This document shows positions 1 to 10,886 of a DNA stretch of 64,000 nt, piece after piece. Origin of the DNA: Lumnitzera littorea (Eukaryota > Streptophyta > Magnoliopsida > Myrtales > Combretaceae); contig JAMXBB010000003.1 of NCBI GenBank assembly GCA_024138015.1, forward strand, positions 34,771,086 to 34,835,085, read 5' to 3'. The notes beneath the pieces are model-generated. The model worked only from the letters and a program-made list of their open reading frames with translations, was not told where the DNA came from and did no database searches. The position numbers and the translations under genes are program-made. The number at the start of each line of letters is the position of its first letter. The first letter of the stretch is position 1.

Positions 1-336
1 GGTCTTCGTGTCACCGTGAAATTGACGGTCCAGAACCGTCAGGCTAAGGTTTCCGTCGTCCCATCCGCGGCGGCTCTTGTAATCAAAGCTTTAAAAGAGC
101 CGGAACGTGATAGGAAGAAGACGAAGAACATTAAGCATAATGGAAACATTTCGCTTGATGATGTGATTGAGATTGCTAAAATTATGAGACCGAGATCTAT
201 GGCTAAGGATTTAAGTGGAACGGTGAAGGAGATTTTGGGTACTTGTGTGAGTGTCGGATGTAGTGTCGATGGAAAAGACCCTAAAGATGTTCAGCAGGAA
301 ATTACTGATGGTGATATTGAGATTCCTCTTGATTGA
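1..336 (+). CDS. RPL12: 60S ribosomal protein L12 (uL11), 3' part of the gene
   Basis: The reading frame is open from base 1 and ends at TGA 334-336, giving 111 residues. It starts inside the protein (first residues GLRVTVKLTVQNRQAK), so the N-terminal third, about 55 residues of a usual ~166, lies upstream of the window. Visible family blocks are VVPSAAALVIKALKEPERDR, KNIKHNGNISLDDVIEIA, MRPRSMAKDLSGTVKEILGT and the closing CVSVGCSVDGKDPKDVQQEI. uL11 binds the GTPase-associated centre of the large-subunit rRNA at the base of the P-stalk and acts in cytosolic translation; the NIKHNGNI block marks the eukaryotic cytosolic form rather than the organellar one. No intron interrupts the visible part. 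No stops or frameshifts are seen, so this is probably a functional gene cut by the window edge. GTG at 16 is an internal Val codon, not a start. Confidence 0.96.
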   Translation, partial: GLRVTVKLTVQNRQAKVSVVPSAAALVIKALKEPERDRKKTKNIKHNGNISLDDVIEIAKIMRPRSMAKDLSGTVKEILGTCVSVGCSVDGKDPKDVQQEITDGDIEIPLD

Positions 337-345
337 GATTGGAGA

Positions 346-351
<6 letters not shown>

Positions 352-379
<28 letters not shown>
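352..379. repeat. (GA)n microsatellite in the RPL12 3' UTR
   Basis: Fourteen uninterrupted GA dinucleotides begin 15 bases after the RPL12 stop codon, so the tract should lie in the 3' untranslated region. It is likely to be length-polymorphic. Confidence 0.9.
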
Positions 380-383
<4 letters not shown>

Positions 384-1222
384 CAGAGAGTAAGGGAGAA
401 TTTTGATGGAGTTCAAACGACGGGTACTTTTTATTCGAATTTGCGTTTAGAATTGTGTCTTTTAAATTCAAAATTTGAGATTGTTACAATATTTGAATCT
501 TGTTTTGTCTCCAGTGATTTAACGTACTGTAGTAATTTTCAATTTTCTGTGGAGATGTGAAAGCTATGTCTTTTAGGAAACGTTCCAACTGATAAATCAC
601 TTCTTGCGAACTATTTGCTCTTTGGATGACTAGAATTCCGTGATTGTGTTGTTAAGTTTAATGCAGATGGTACCTGTGAATTATAAGTTTGTGACATTAG
701 GTTGTTATAGCTATTTCTTGTAATGCTTTGAGCGGATAGGGTGGTGCCTTTAATTCTGACCGCAGTCTCTGAACAATGCTGGTGAATGTGGTTTTGTTTT
801 GGTGATATACTCATTGATCTAGGATGGAGTTCTTGTAATTCAAAATGTATATGCCCTTGGGCTGCTGAACGTGTGCGGTACATTTTATGATCTTCTCAAT
901 GGGTGTAAACAAACATAATTAAATGCGTGATCCCTTGACTTGTTTTACATCAGCTTGAATTAAGCACCTCTAGTTATTTATGGAAGAATCGAATCTTTTA
1001 CGCAGAAGTTTCAGGGAATTTTGATTTCAATCATGGTTGTGTGTACTAAAGCTTGGTTCATGCTCTCGATGCTTAGGCAAGCAGTTGCTTGACTTAATTG
1101 TATTATACTCTGAGGAGATATTAAACTCACTTGGGTAGCTTATGAGCTGGTTATGTTGATTTACACCTCTAATCTAGTTTTGTGTCTTTTAAGATATCCT
1201 GTTGTGCGACAAGGCTTGTTTC

Positions 1223-1231
<9 letters not shown>

Positions 1232-1259
<28 letters not shown>
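1232..1259. repeat. (TG)n microsatellite
   Basis: Fourteen TG dinucleotides preceded by a short AT run (tcatatatatatg). Confidence 0.9.
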
Positions 1260-1261
<2 letters not shown>

Positions 1262-2240
1262 TATACCTACAAGCAAGGAAATAACATGGAATTTTATTTT
1301 ATAATCCTGGAATGAATGTTATCGTTGTAGACTGATAACCTATGGTAGTGGAATCTCGTTTACAGCTTCGTTTGTTGCAGTCGTGTTGAATTGTCGGGAC
1401 TGTTCTTTGGAAATACCTCCTTTTTGTTTGTTCAGTTCATTTGTAAGCACTGAATTTTATTTCTGTTTCAGCTTCTATTGCAGTGGTGTATATGTTGCTC
1501 CGAACATTGACTAGCATTTTATGAACTGTAGGACGGAAGAAGGATTTATCTATGAATCCAAAGTTAAATCAATGTGTTTGGAGAATTGCCTACATTGCTC
1601 CTTGGTACGAAAATATAGTGGGCAATGTTATAAGATGCTTTCGTATGGTAGGAATCTAAGGTTTTTGCTGCCTTGTTTGATCAGCATTTTGTTCTTGGTC
1701 AATTAGGGATTGTATCCTAGCAAGCAGGACTGCATTAGAAGCATGATCTTGATCGGCTGCTAGAATTATATTCGTTGTTATTGTTCTCCTTGATGAATTT
1801 GAATGCTGAGTGCAACGCATGGCTTGCACTTTTTCTTAGCCCTTCTTGCCTAAAAGATGGATTGTTATATCATAACCAAGTTGAAGACAAGGCTTTTCCC
1901 TGTAATTCAACAATCAACTCAAGTCTATATAAGTATATCCTTGAAAAACTTGACTTAATTAATTTAACACGACATAGTGGAAACCTCACATATGTAAATG
2001 AAATGCTTTATTTAAAATATGACAGTTTAACTCTCGTGTACAATATTATTCGATCAAGAAATATACTTTACATTCATAAGCTTTACATGAAATCCTTATA
2101 ACGTAACATGTGGTCTTGTAATGCTACATCCAAGAACTTGATATATAGTCTTGCAGCTAATTGCACTTGTTATCTCATACCAACCTTTTGGTCTTAGTTT
2201 GCTCTATGTTTAATAACCTTTGATCTAGGGATGCATGAAC

Positions 2241-4060
2241 AAACTCAGTGTTTGGGCTAAGTCACTGCCAACAAAGTAAAGACCAGAAGCTATGGTGACT
2301 AAGTATACATAATCATATAGTTAGTGGTCTAGCACATACAACTATACAATCAACAACCTAGCATACTTTTATACCAAGCGATTGGCAAGCACATTCACAA
2401 TCATATATACAATATATGGATACTGTGCTAATGCATATGAATTCACTAATATACGTATCCTAGTCAAGCCTAGTTTTTATCTAGTTAGTTATCATATTGG
2501 ATATAAAGTGTAGAAACATGGTTGGCTACAAGGAATGATCGAGCTTAAAACCCCCCGAAGGAGAACCCAATATGGTTGGTCTAATTAAAACTGGTAGAGT
2601 TGAAGATTGAGCAACGTAGAACTATGTGCCGGAAAACCTACATCTGTAAACCAAGTCCCTTTTTTGTTAGTCTTCACTTAACAAGTAAACTTGAGTTGTA
2701 GGTCTACCATGTCATGAATGCATTGAACATCTTTAATGAAACTAAGCTTCAATTCCAAGTTAAAGAGTACAGATAATGCCATCCAAAGCCTAGTTTTAGC
2801 CCAACAATCGAATATTATAACATAATGAACAAGGCACAAATTAGATATTGCAAATTGAATGAAAATTTAGTCAACCTGGCATTCAATCAATAGTTCATCA
2901 ATGTTCTCGAATATTATAACATTTTCCATCATTTACCAAATCATAGGCATATTTGGAGCAATCATCACATGTCCAATAGAAAATATATTCTTTCTCTATA
3001 GCCGATGAGGTTACAATCAAGCTCCACCAAGTCACATTTCAAATAGTTATCAATTTATCATAAGAAATACAACATCTACTTAGCCTTTAGAAGTATTAAG
3101 CTAGCTCACTATATATGTTTTCTAAAATTCCAATTTTAGGCTCAAAATTATATAATTAATGATAAGATCAAAGTTGAACATCCTTAAATCAGTATCAAGC
3201 TCAAGTCATTACAAATCGAATTCATCAAATAATTTTATAAAAATCCTTTCTTTAAGAAAATAAATATCATTAATTAAATTAAATATATGCTATTAGGAGT
3301 CCCTAAACCAAGAATCAAATTGAAATAACATCATTTATTATTTCAAAAATTAAACGGCATTTTTGTCAAAATAAGATACGTTCTTTAAGAAATATCATTA
3401 ATCTTAACAATTTCATAAAAAAAAAAAGAATATTAAATTAAGCATCGTGTTAAATAATTTCAAAATAAATTTTTATATAATTAATTATGGTCATCTAATA
3501 AATTTAAAACTAAAGCATCTTAGCGGTGGAAAAGGGCGGTATTTGTTTTGCCTGCGCTGTGCATCCTAGCGACATCAGTGTGTCAACAGGACTCCTCTAG
3601 GGATCTCCCTTTAGCCACCAAGTGGAGATCATAGCAAAACAACATTTAATGTATGAACTACCTTGCTTTACTACTCAAACAAGACATGCTATATATTTCC
3701 TATTATTTTCTAAGTTTGGGTTTTGGTTTTTCTTTCATTGTTTCCTTTAATTTCTCTTTACAGAACCCTTTGAAATGTGACTCTAAGGTACTCTTATCTC
3801 TCCTAGGTAATCGAAAGAGTTAAATCATCAACTAGTTGTTATTACGCAGGTTTCCTTCTATTATAGTTCTAAGTGTCCTCATACTCTTGTACCTTTAATT
3901 TGGGTAATCTTTATGCATCTTCTAAGTGTGGCCACGATAGGATCAAAGGTGATTTGTGATCCTCCCATGTCATTTGTTAGTATTTATTATTCATTAAAGG
4001 TATAAATTTACCTAGGTTTAATTATTTATAATCATATACGTATATATATTTTGTGTACCA
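2241..4060. other. AT-rich intergenic DNA, possible decayed LTR relic
   Basis: No coding potential was seen. The composition passes from mixed (2500-2660) through extreme AT (3100-3500) to a short GC-richer block at 3530-3640. That order, and short motifs such as the GC-richer block after the AT stretch, resemble the long LTRs at 10887-14196 and 46454-49302, so this may be a fourth, older copy. No terminal bases or target duplication could be identified, so this is only a suggestion. Confidence 0.3.
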
Positions 4061-4065
4061 TGTAG
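4061..4065. repeat. Possible target-site duplication of the composite Gypsy element, left copy
   Basis: tgtag at 4061-4065 is repeated at 42911-42915. A 5-bp duplication is what Gypsy integrases make. The right-hand end starts TA on the minus strand where TG is expected, so the match could be chance. Confidence 0.35.
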
Positions 4066-5379
4066 TGATAATGTATATCACGAATGTGGTCTTTGCTTGT
4101 ACTCTTGGTGGTTCGGCAACTTAGTTAAGTCCTTGATCGAGGGGTGTAAGAGGTTGCCCCATGATGGGGGAAGGCTCTTAAGTATTGATCGAGGGGTATA
4201 TGCAAGCCACTTGGTCACGTCCTTCACTACGCCAAGCGAGTTTAGGGAGTAAAGGACCTTTGAGAATACATCCTCCAATCATGGTTGCACTAACATTGTA
4301 AGGGTGCTCGCATATGTTAGGACATGTTAGTGAATGCTTATATATTGCCACCAAAGTACTTGTGCATGTGCAAGTCATTGGTAGTGTTTTTGGCAATTGG
4401 GAGAGTCTCTTTTGTAGTTTGATGGTGCTTGACCAAGGGGAGCGTGAGAAGTCCTTGGGGCTTTCTTGAGCCCTGGGAACATAATTATTGCAAGGGGGAT
4501 AAGCATATCCATCCTCAAGGTCTTCTTGAGCCATGGATAAACCTACTCTAGGTAACCCAACTACAAAGGTCATGTAATCTAACTACAAAGCTCGTATGAG
4601 AGCTTAACCCATCTAACAAATGAGGGATTCGTCTTGAAGTTGCCAATGTTGGACATAGATGCCCGAGGCTTAGTGAAAGAAGAGCCCACCACTATGTATT
4701 GTTGGTTAAGATTGGACTTCCACTCAACAAACTCCAAGAAGCCACTCGACTAAGCCGAGCAATGAAATTGAGGAGCCAATGAAGTAGAGTGGTCAAGCGG
4801 AAGCTAGACGAAGACTTATCGAGCTTTCTTGTGTTTTCTTTTTGTTGTTATACTTTTTGCTTTTGTTTGTACTCATGGTTGGTATGCCGGGCCTTAAAGC
4901 CTTGTAAGAACTTAGAATTGAATGAATTAACTAAGTTTGTTGATGTGCTCACTTCCTTTATCATTGATTGCTATTCTACTTTGTTGTCTTGCCATTCAAA
5001 TGCCCATACTCAAGTTATCACATTGAGGTGGTCAGCCTTATGAGCATAGAGTTTCCAATAAAGCATAGTGCTCGAGATTAGGGTTAAGCATCTAAGCTAA
5101 AACCCTAAGCATTTAAGGCGGCCATCCAAGCTTGGTGGACAAGGAACTGATGCTTTCGGAACCGATTAGAGGATCCTTTAGTCGAGCACCAAAGGCCATG
5201 GTTGGATGGGCTTAAGTCTTATTGAGAGGACATCATCATTAACTACTTGCTAAAACGATGCAATGATTGAGGTGATCAATGTGGCCCTAAGGCCTTCAAG
5301 GGGTATGAGTTTGGTTCGTAGGTGCACACAAAGGCTAAGTTGGTGATCTATGTATTAGACAAATTTAAGCCGTTGATTC
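4066..5379 (-). mobile_element. Left terminal region (3' LTR side) of the composite Gypsy element
   Basis: Begins TGATAATGTATATCAC, which read on the minus strand would be an LTR 3' end (...CA). The first ~45 bases resemble 41871-41915, the proposed 3' end of the 5' LTR. Further inward I could not follow similarity to the right LTR by eye. The frames on the minus strand here (4078-4573) lack any known domain. Confidence 0.35.
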
Positions 5380-7222
5380 TCTTTTCGTGACACATAGGTT
5401 GCTGTGGGAAAGGAATACGAAGCAATGGTTTGCATCCCCTTATGCCTCTACATAAAAGCTTCTAAGGTTAGTCTACTCCTCATTTTTTCTCTCGCTTTTA
5501 TTGACATCTTGCTAGACTCTCCTTAGATTAATTTCCTTTCTTCTTTTAGTTTCTTTCCACTTTCTTGAAGTTTCATCAAGGATATCAAAGTAACCACCAT
5601 GAAGGTTAGAAGGTGAGGGCAATTCGGTAGGGGAAAACCAAGGGGAGGCTTTGTCCAATCTTACTCCCCCTAAAAGGCTAGACCAAGAGAGTAAGCTTCT
5701 AGAAGTGAAGCTAGTCCCTTTTGTTGAGAAGTGGCAGCTAATGACCAAAGTGATGTATAAACATAATGAGGATCACTGGTCTCAGGTATACCAAGAAGTT
5801 CAGGTGAGGATGGATTGTTAGTAAGTTAAGATTCTTGGACCTAATGATTGAGCATGTAAGCTTAGGGAAAAGAAGACCATTTGCTTGTATTAGAAGGCCA
5901 TTACGCTTTTCGCCATTCTAAATGGAAGTGTTCGACTACTTCTAAGTATGCTCGAAGCCTCTTCACTTGAACACTTGGCAAGTATTGTTGACCTTCGAAG
6001 CCATGTTCATCTTCTACATGAGGAGATCGATAGCTCAACTTTCTTAACATTTCCTTCAAATGAAGTGGAACGAAAAAGGATGGGAGTATGATGCTAGTTG
6101 GGGCAATAATGTGAATATTTTCCATAGAAGGAAATCAAAAGTAGACAAGTGGAAAGAGCAATTCTACTAGGTGAGGCCGCTCCATGACTTAGATTTTCTA
6201 ACCAAGTGGAATAAGCCAATTCGAATGAGGTTCATAAACTACTTTGTTGAGGAGGAGGATGAAGCAAGGGAATAGGTACTTAATGTGGCATGTTGTCCCA
6301 GTCAAGGGTTTCATTTAGGAAACAACATAGGTGCCTATTTGAGGATGGAAATGCTATATGATTGGGAAATAAGTATGGGATACGTCTATGTGGTCAAGGA
6401 GTGTAGCCGAGAGTTCGCCATTATTGATTGCCAATGGAAGAGGGTAGGGGGGTAGAGCTCAAGGCTACTCGTCTTCGACAAGTGTTTTATTCTATTATTG
6501 TTATTTACTTGTGCTAACTATTGTTTTGTTTTGTAGCTTTCAAACTATATGACAACTTATTGAAGGTAAGGAACCTGCAAGTAAGGGAGTAGAGACTTTG
6601 AGACAAAGGGACAAATGTTGTTGATGGACAAGAAGTAACTTACCTAAGGAAAAGGAATAAGCGAAAGGGTAGAGCCAAGACATCGACAAGAGAGAGACTA
6701 ATTGTGATAGAGGAAATACAAGATGCCCTGAAGGGGGAATCATTGTTGGTTATGGAGGTAAGCTTGTCACCGAGTAGTAAGTTTCTATTAAAGGAGACTT
6801 AATGGATCGGTGCTCAAGCATAAGGCTCCTATAGCGAGGAAGTCAAAGAGACTTATCTTCGACTAGCAAGTAGAGGACAAGGCCTCTAAGGGGAGGGTTC
6901 ATGTGGAAGCTTAAGGGTAGTTAGGGTAATAAGAGGCTAAGAAGGTTGCTAGCTCAAAGCTAGTGTTAGAGAATTATAGTGTTCGAGTGATTAATTTGGA
7001 AGAGGATGTAGGGGGTAACGCTAAAGTATTGACCAGTTGGCAGTTGGGCTTGGTCAAGCCTAATCATGCCGTACTCTTTCAAGGTAAGGAATATCCATAC
7101 ACCATGATGATCACTTTGGAGAGGCTAGGGATGTAATGAATGTGTCCAACTATGCTTTTGTATGTGATTGTACTCTATTCCAACAAGTATGGTCTTGTTC
7201 TCATTTCCCTTATGCTTTCAAG
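5380..7222 (+). pseudogene. Antisense accessory ORF of the Tat-type element, N-terminal part
   Basis: Plus-strand protein remnants run opposite to pol. Readable pieces are LEVKLVPFVEKWQLM near 5700, WKEQFY at about 6150 and WNKPIRMRFINYFVEEEDEA near 6215-6275. These resemble the basic and aromatic WK-R-FFFV type block of the plant 'putative gypsy type transposon' family (Pfam PF04195), known as accessory ORFs of Tat elements. Function of that family is unknown. Many stops interrupt it. The C-terminal part lies beyond the solo LTR at 7223-8604. Confidence 0.5.
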
Positions 7223-8604
7223 TGTTTGTAGGTACCTTAATGTAGGCAAGTATAGCTATTAGTTTATAATATAGTGGATATAAGTCCGAATATTGATCCC
7301 TTAGAGATTTTGACTACTAGTACTCACTAGGTCTTTATTATCTAATCGACAAATTAAATTTCAAGAAACTTAAAGAAGTAGATCTAAATTACTACTAAAA
7401 CTAAAATAAAGATTAATTAAGAAGCAATTCAAAAATTAATAAGAAAGCAATTCAATTGGAAATTAATTCGAGATTCAATGTTATACCGAGATCTTGTTTC
7501 CCTTAAATTTAACATGTGATTTTCTTAAAGATAATCTAATTTATTCTTTAATCTTTCTTGACCGAAGAATTCTCTACTAAAGTTAATAACTTTCTCAAGC
7601 CAATTAACCTTAATCATATAATTACCTATTAGAATCTCTTCTCAATAGCATGACTTAAGATTGCATTATTAAACAACAAATTCTCTACACTTTAATTTGA
7701 AATGCGAAAGAATCTTGCAAATTATCTCGAATCTTGCAACAAGCAACAATTCTTATCAACTATGCCTAGATTTAATCTTATAAGAAATCTCTCGATTTTG
7801 TTATAAGATATCAAATTCTAGATCATTACCCATGAAAATGATAACCTAAATCATGAAGCAAACATTATTGAATCAAGAAAAGAATAAAGAACTAAATTAA
7901 TCAAATACTAATCATGTCATATGAATAGATCTAAATTCTACAAAACCTAGATACCGAAGATCTACTCTCTATACATCGCAAAATAAGAATCTACAAAACA
8001 AAGTATAGGAAAGAGTAGAAAAAAGCATCATGAAATCCAAATAAAAATTAAATCTTAAAATCTTCTCTTCGCTTTCTTGATTGTTCTCGGCTTCAAAACC
8101 TTCTTAAAAGTCGTGTCAAAAAGTTCTCTCAAATAAACCCTAAGAAAACTTTATATATGAAGAATTAAAAAAATAAGTTGGTTAGAAAAGACACAATTGG
8201 GGACACAGCCATGTCTTTTGATCATATAACAATTTGTGTTTCACATTTGTCTTCTTTAAAAAAAAAAAAAAAAAAAAACTGGAAACAACATGACCGATGA
8301 CATGGTCATGTGTATTGGTTGTGTCATAGGCTATAACAGTAGAAAATCAGCTCCAAATTTACTTGGAAACGACATGGTTGTGTCATTCAGTTGTGTCAAT
8401 CTTTAAACCTTCATAACTTGCTCATTTTAACTCCATATTGAGTGAAATTTGTTTCTATCTTCTCATTTTCTCACGTAAATCATTTCAAAAATTAGTAAAC
8501 AAAATTTTACTCAATTAAGTATTATTATCTAAAAATAAACTCAAATATCAAGGAAAATCATCAAAAAATCACTAAATAAAATATGTACAATTAAGAACTT
8601 ATCA
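7223..8604 (-). mobile_element. 1.38-kb solo LTR-like insertion inside the accessory ORF
   Basis: Read on the minus strand it starts TGATAAGTTC and ends CCTACAAACA, so it has TG...CA ends. Flanks are tcaag (7218-7222) and tcaac (8605-8609), a 4/5 match to a 5-bp target duplication. A TATA-like tcatatataa lies at 8151-8160 on the minus strand, as expected for an LTR promoter. The closing part, a 'gatcaatattcgg...' stretch running to the end, resembles the end of the element at 50035-51369. No coding domain is present. The internal gacacagccatgtc-type motif near 8200-8340 is repeated in several variants. Autonomous family not identified. Confidence 0.65.
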
Positions 8605-9290
8605 TCAACTCATGCTCACTTTCCCTTTCTATAGTCATCTCAATGGCATTGCTAAGAGCTAGAGGTAAAGTTAAAGGACTTGAAGGAGGAGGTAGACAAG
8701 TTGAGGGCACATACTTAAAGTGTATAAGAGGATGATGAGAGTCTAGGTACGAAAAAAGATAGGTTTAAGTAAAAGGTGGTCAAGGCAAGAGCTGAAGCCA
8801 ACGATGTGAAGAAGCATGCTGAGGGGCTAGAGACAGCGCTTAATGTTCATGCTTAGGAGTTAAAGGTTATGAGAAAAGAGGAGCAGGTAGCAAAGAGAGA
8901 AGTTGAGGCAAGCAACAAAGAGCTCGTGGACGTACGAGCTAGGTTCTAAGATTAGGAAGTAAAGCTTAGGTATGGCCACAACCTAACAAAGGAAACTCTA
9001 TAGAAATTATTTGTTGAATTCACTAGTGGTGACAACTATAAGGATGCCATTAACAAGGTTGGGTTGGAAGGAGGTAGGGTAGTGAGGGAAGAGGTACAGG
9101 GGAAATTTCTTAACCTTAGCCTTGATTTCCTTTCCTAGTTGGATGAGAAGGTCTAAGCCAGCAGTGAATGTGCCAATGTAGAGGATGGTCCTATTGGTGG
9201 TGAAGGTAAAGAGGAAGAAGAGGAAGAAGGCTTAGATAACGGTCGGGCTAAAGAAGCATAGGGTTGTTTTAGTGGCTTTTGTAATGATCT
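8605..9290 (+). pseudogene. Antisense accessory ORF of the Tat-type element, coiled-coil C-terminal part
   Basis: Plus-strand frame at about 8770-9260 reads as a long charged helix: VVKARAEANDVKKHAEGLET, later KEEQVAKREVEASNKELVDV, then a FVEFTSGDNYKDAINKVGLEG block and an acidic end GEGKEEEEEEGLDNG. The coiled-coil followed by a short conserved block is typical of the accessory ORFs of Tat-type Gypsy elements. At least five in-frame stops are present. The N-terminal half is at 5380-7222. Confidence 0.5.
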
Positions 9291-9957
9291 TTGTTTAGTT
9301 CTTGTATTAGACTTGTTGATGTTATCTCTTTGTATATTTGGGCTAGAGATGTTAGCCCTCTTATTTTATGCTTGTAAATTTAATGAAAATTTCATAAGTT
9401 GAATCACTTCCTTATTTCCATCTTGTTGTAGTTTCATTTATATGTTGATGTTTATATGCCTTCATACATGCCCATGCATGCTTGTGTTGTTAGACAAAAA
9501 TTATTTTGATCAAGTATCTAGATGTTTTTGGCTGGGCCATTAGCTAAGGTGTGTTGCTTGTGGGCTTAAGATCCTGTGATTGAGTCTAACTTGATCAAAG
9601 GTGTCAAGTGGTATGAGGTCATTCATTAATTGAGGACCAAGCGTATCAATCGAGTTGATGCACTTGATCCAACGCAATCCTTTGGGTGCAGAAGCCTATC
9701 AGGTGCTTGAGGTTAGGCTTGAGGATTAGGATATCTTGAGTGTTACGACAAACAAGAATTCCTAGACATTGACGATGTGGATCAACTAGATTGGGTCTAG
9801 TGCTTTCTGTCATCGCCAATTGATAAGGGGTAGGGCTCAATTATCATCAAGCTATATTAAAGTGAAATAACTTATAGGGATGGCACAGATAAGTGCAAAA
9901 ATCATCTTTTCATTACATTATCAGAATATTTACAAAGTGTACTTAGCTCTTCGTACG
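9291..9957. other. Spacer between accessory ORF and integrase end
   Basis: Non-coding DNA between the ends of the convergent accessory ORF (plus) and pol (minus). The open frame 9646-9840 on the minus strand shows no known domain. Any shared 3' UTR of the two transcripts would lie here. Confidence 0.5.
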
Positions 9958-10886
9958 TTTTACAAGAAATAAGGCCTAAGAATATTGGCATTCCAAGTTC
10001 TCGGACTGGGTTATCTATCTAAGGTCTCTAGCTTGTAAGCCTCATTGCCTACATCTTTTTTTACTCAAATAGGGTCTTTCGTGTTAGGTGATAATTTGCC
10101 ATGTCCCTCTGACAACCTAATAGCCTTAAGTTTTCAATAGACTAGGTCCTTAGGTCGAAAGACTTTGTACTTAGCCTTCTTATTATAGTACTTAGCCACT
10201 TGTTGTTGGTAAGTGATTACCTAAGCTTGAGCAACATCTCACACTTCATCAATAACGTCAAAGCTAGCTTGCAGGGTCACTTAGTTTACATTGACATCAA
10301 AGTTCTGAACCTTACTCGAGAGGAGCTCTAGCTCAATGGGCAGTATAGCCTCCAACTTGAAAGCGAGACGGAATGGAGTTTCTCCAGTTGTTATCTTGTG
10401 CATTATTTGTTATCCCTAAAGGATGGTGGGGAACTTGTCTACCTACCAAGAACTATCTTATTGATAGCCTTAATTAGGCCATTGGTTTAAGGGTGAGCAA
10501 TTGAGGTGTAGTGGTGCTTAATGTAGTGATTTTCATAGAACTCTCTAAATTAAGCACTATCAAACTACTTGCTATTGTCGGTGATCAGGGCATAGGGTAC
10601 TCTTAACCTAGTGAGGATGTTAGTCAAGATGAATCTATCCACTACCATTGTAGTTATGCTTGTGACTACATTAACCAACTTCGTAAAATAGTCAATGGCT
10701 ACCAGAATGAACCGGCACCCCTTAGATGCCTTAGGAAATAGTCTAAGAATGTCAAGTCCCTACTGAGCAAAGGGCCACAGACGTACCAATGGGGTGAAGG
10801 TCAGCACTTAGACCATGACTAATGGGCAAGTGTCTTTAATAGCTGTAACATCATTGCACTAAGGTTTTCACACCCTCTTTCATTGT
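9958..10886 (-). pseudogene. Gypsy integrase, catalytic core and C-terminal domain (Tat lineage)
   Basis: Minus-strand reading shows PFAQ-stop-GLDIL, then RFILVAIDYFTKLVN (first catalytic Asp in AIDYF), YALITDNSK-stop-FDS (second Asp in TDN), and HYTSIAHP-stop-TNGLIKAIN where the catalytic Glu of the DDE triad is replaced by Lys. The C-terminal end reads AKYYNKKAKYKVFRPKDLV and GNEAYKLETLDR...PRTWNANILRPYFL, the usual close of Tat-type polyproteins. Several stops fall at Trp and Gln codons (TGG to TAG, CAG to TAG, CAA to TAA). Integrase would splice the cDNA into the host genome; this copy is dead. The frame joins across the insertion at 10887-14196 to the zinc-binding part at 14197-14585. 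Confidence 0.85.
10882..10886. repeat. Target-site duplication of the 3.31-kb solo LTR, left copy
   Basis: attgt here against attga at 14197-14201 (4/5). Removing the insertion and one copy brings the integrase coding sequence back into register, which supports the boundaries. Confidence 0.65.

Larger units (their letters stand above)
337..2240. other. RPL12 3' UTR and downstream flank, no gene recognised
   Basis: This stretch follows the RPL12 stop. It has less extreme AT content than the rest of the window and contains no long open frame. The frames at 1521-1706 and 1775-2101 show no recognisable domain and are probably chance ORFs. The RPL12 polyadenylation site must lie somewhere in the first few hundred bases, but no clear signal fixes it. 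Confidence 0.6.

Noticed and set aside
1521..2101. Two plus-strand open frames after RPL12
   Set aside because: No known motif, AT-driven composition, and no sign of splicing to RPL12.
4078..4573. Overlapping minus-strand open frames of 66 and 131 codons
   Set aside because: No domain recognised. They lie in the terminal region of the Gypsy element, and the sequence is Pro/Ser-rich without conserved motifs.
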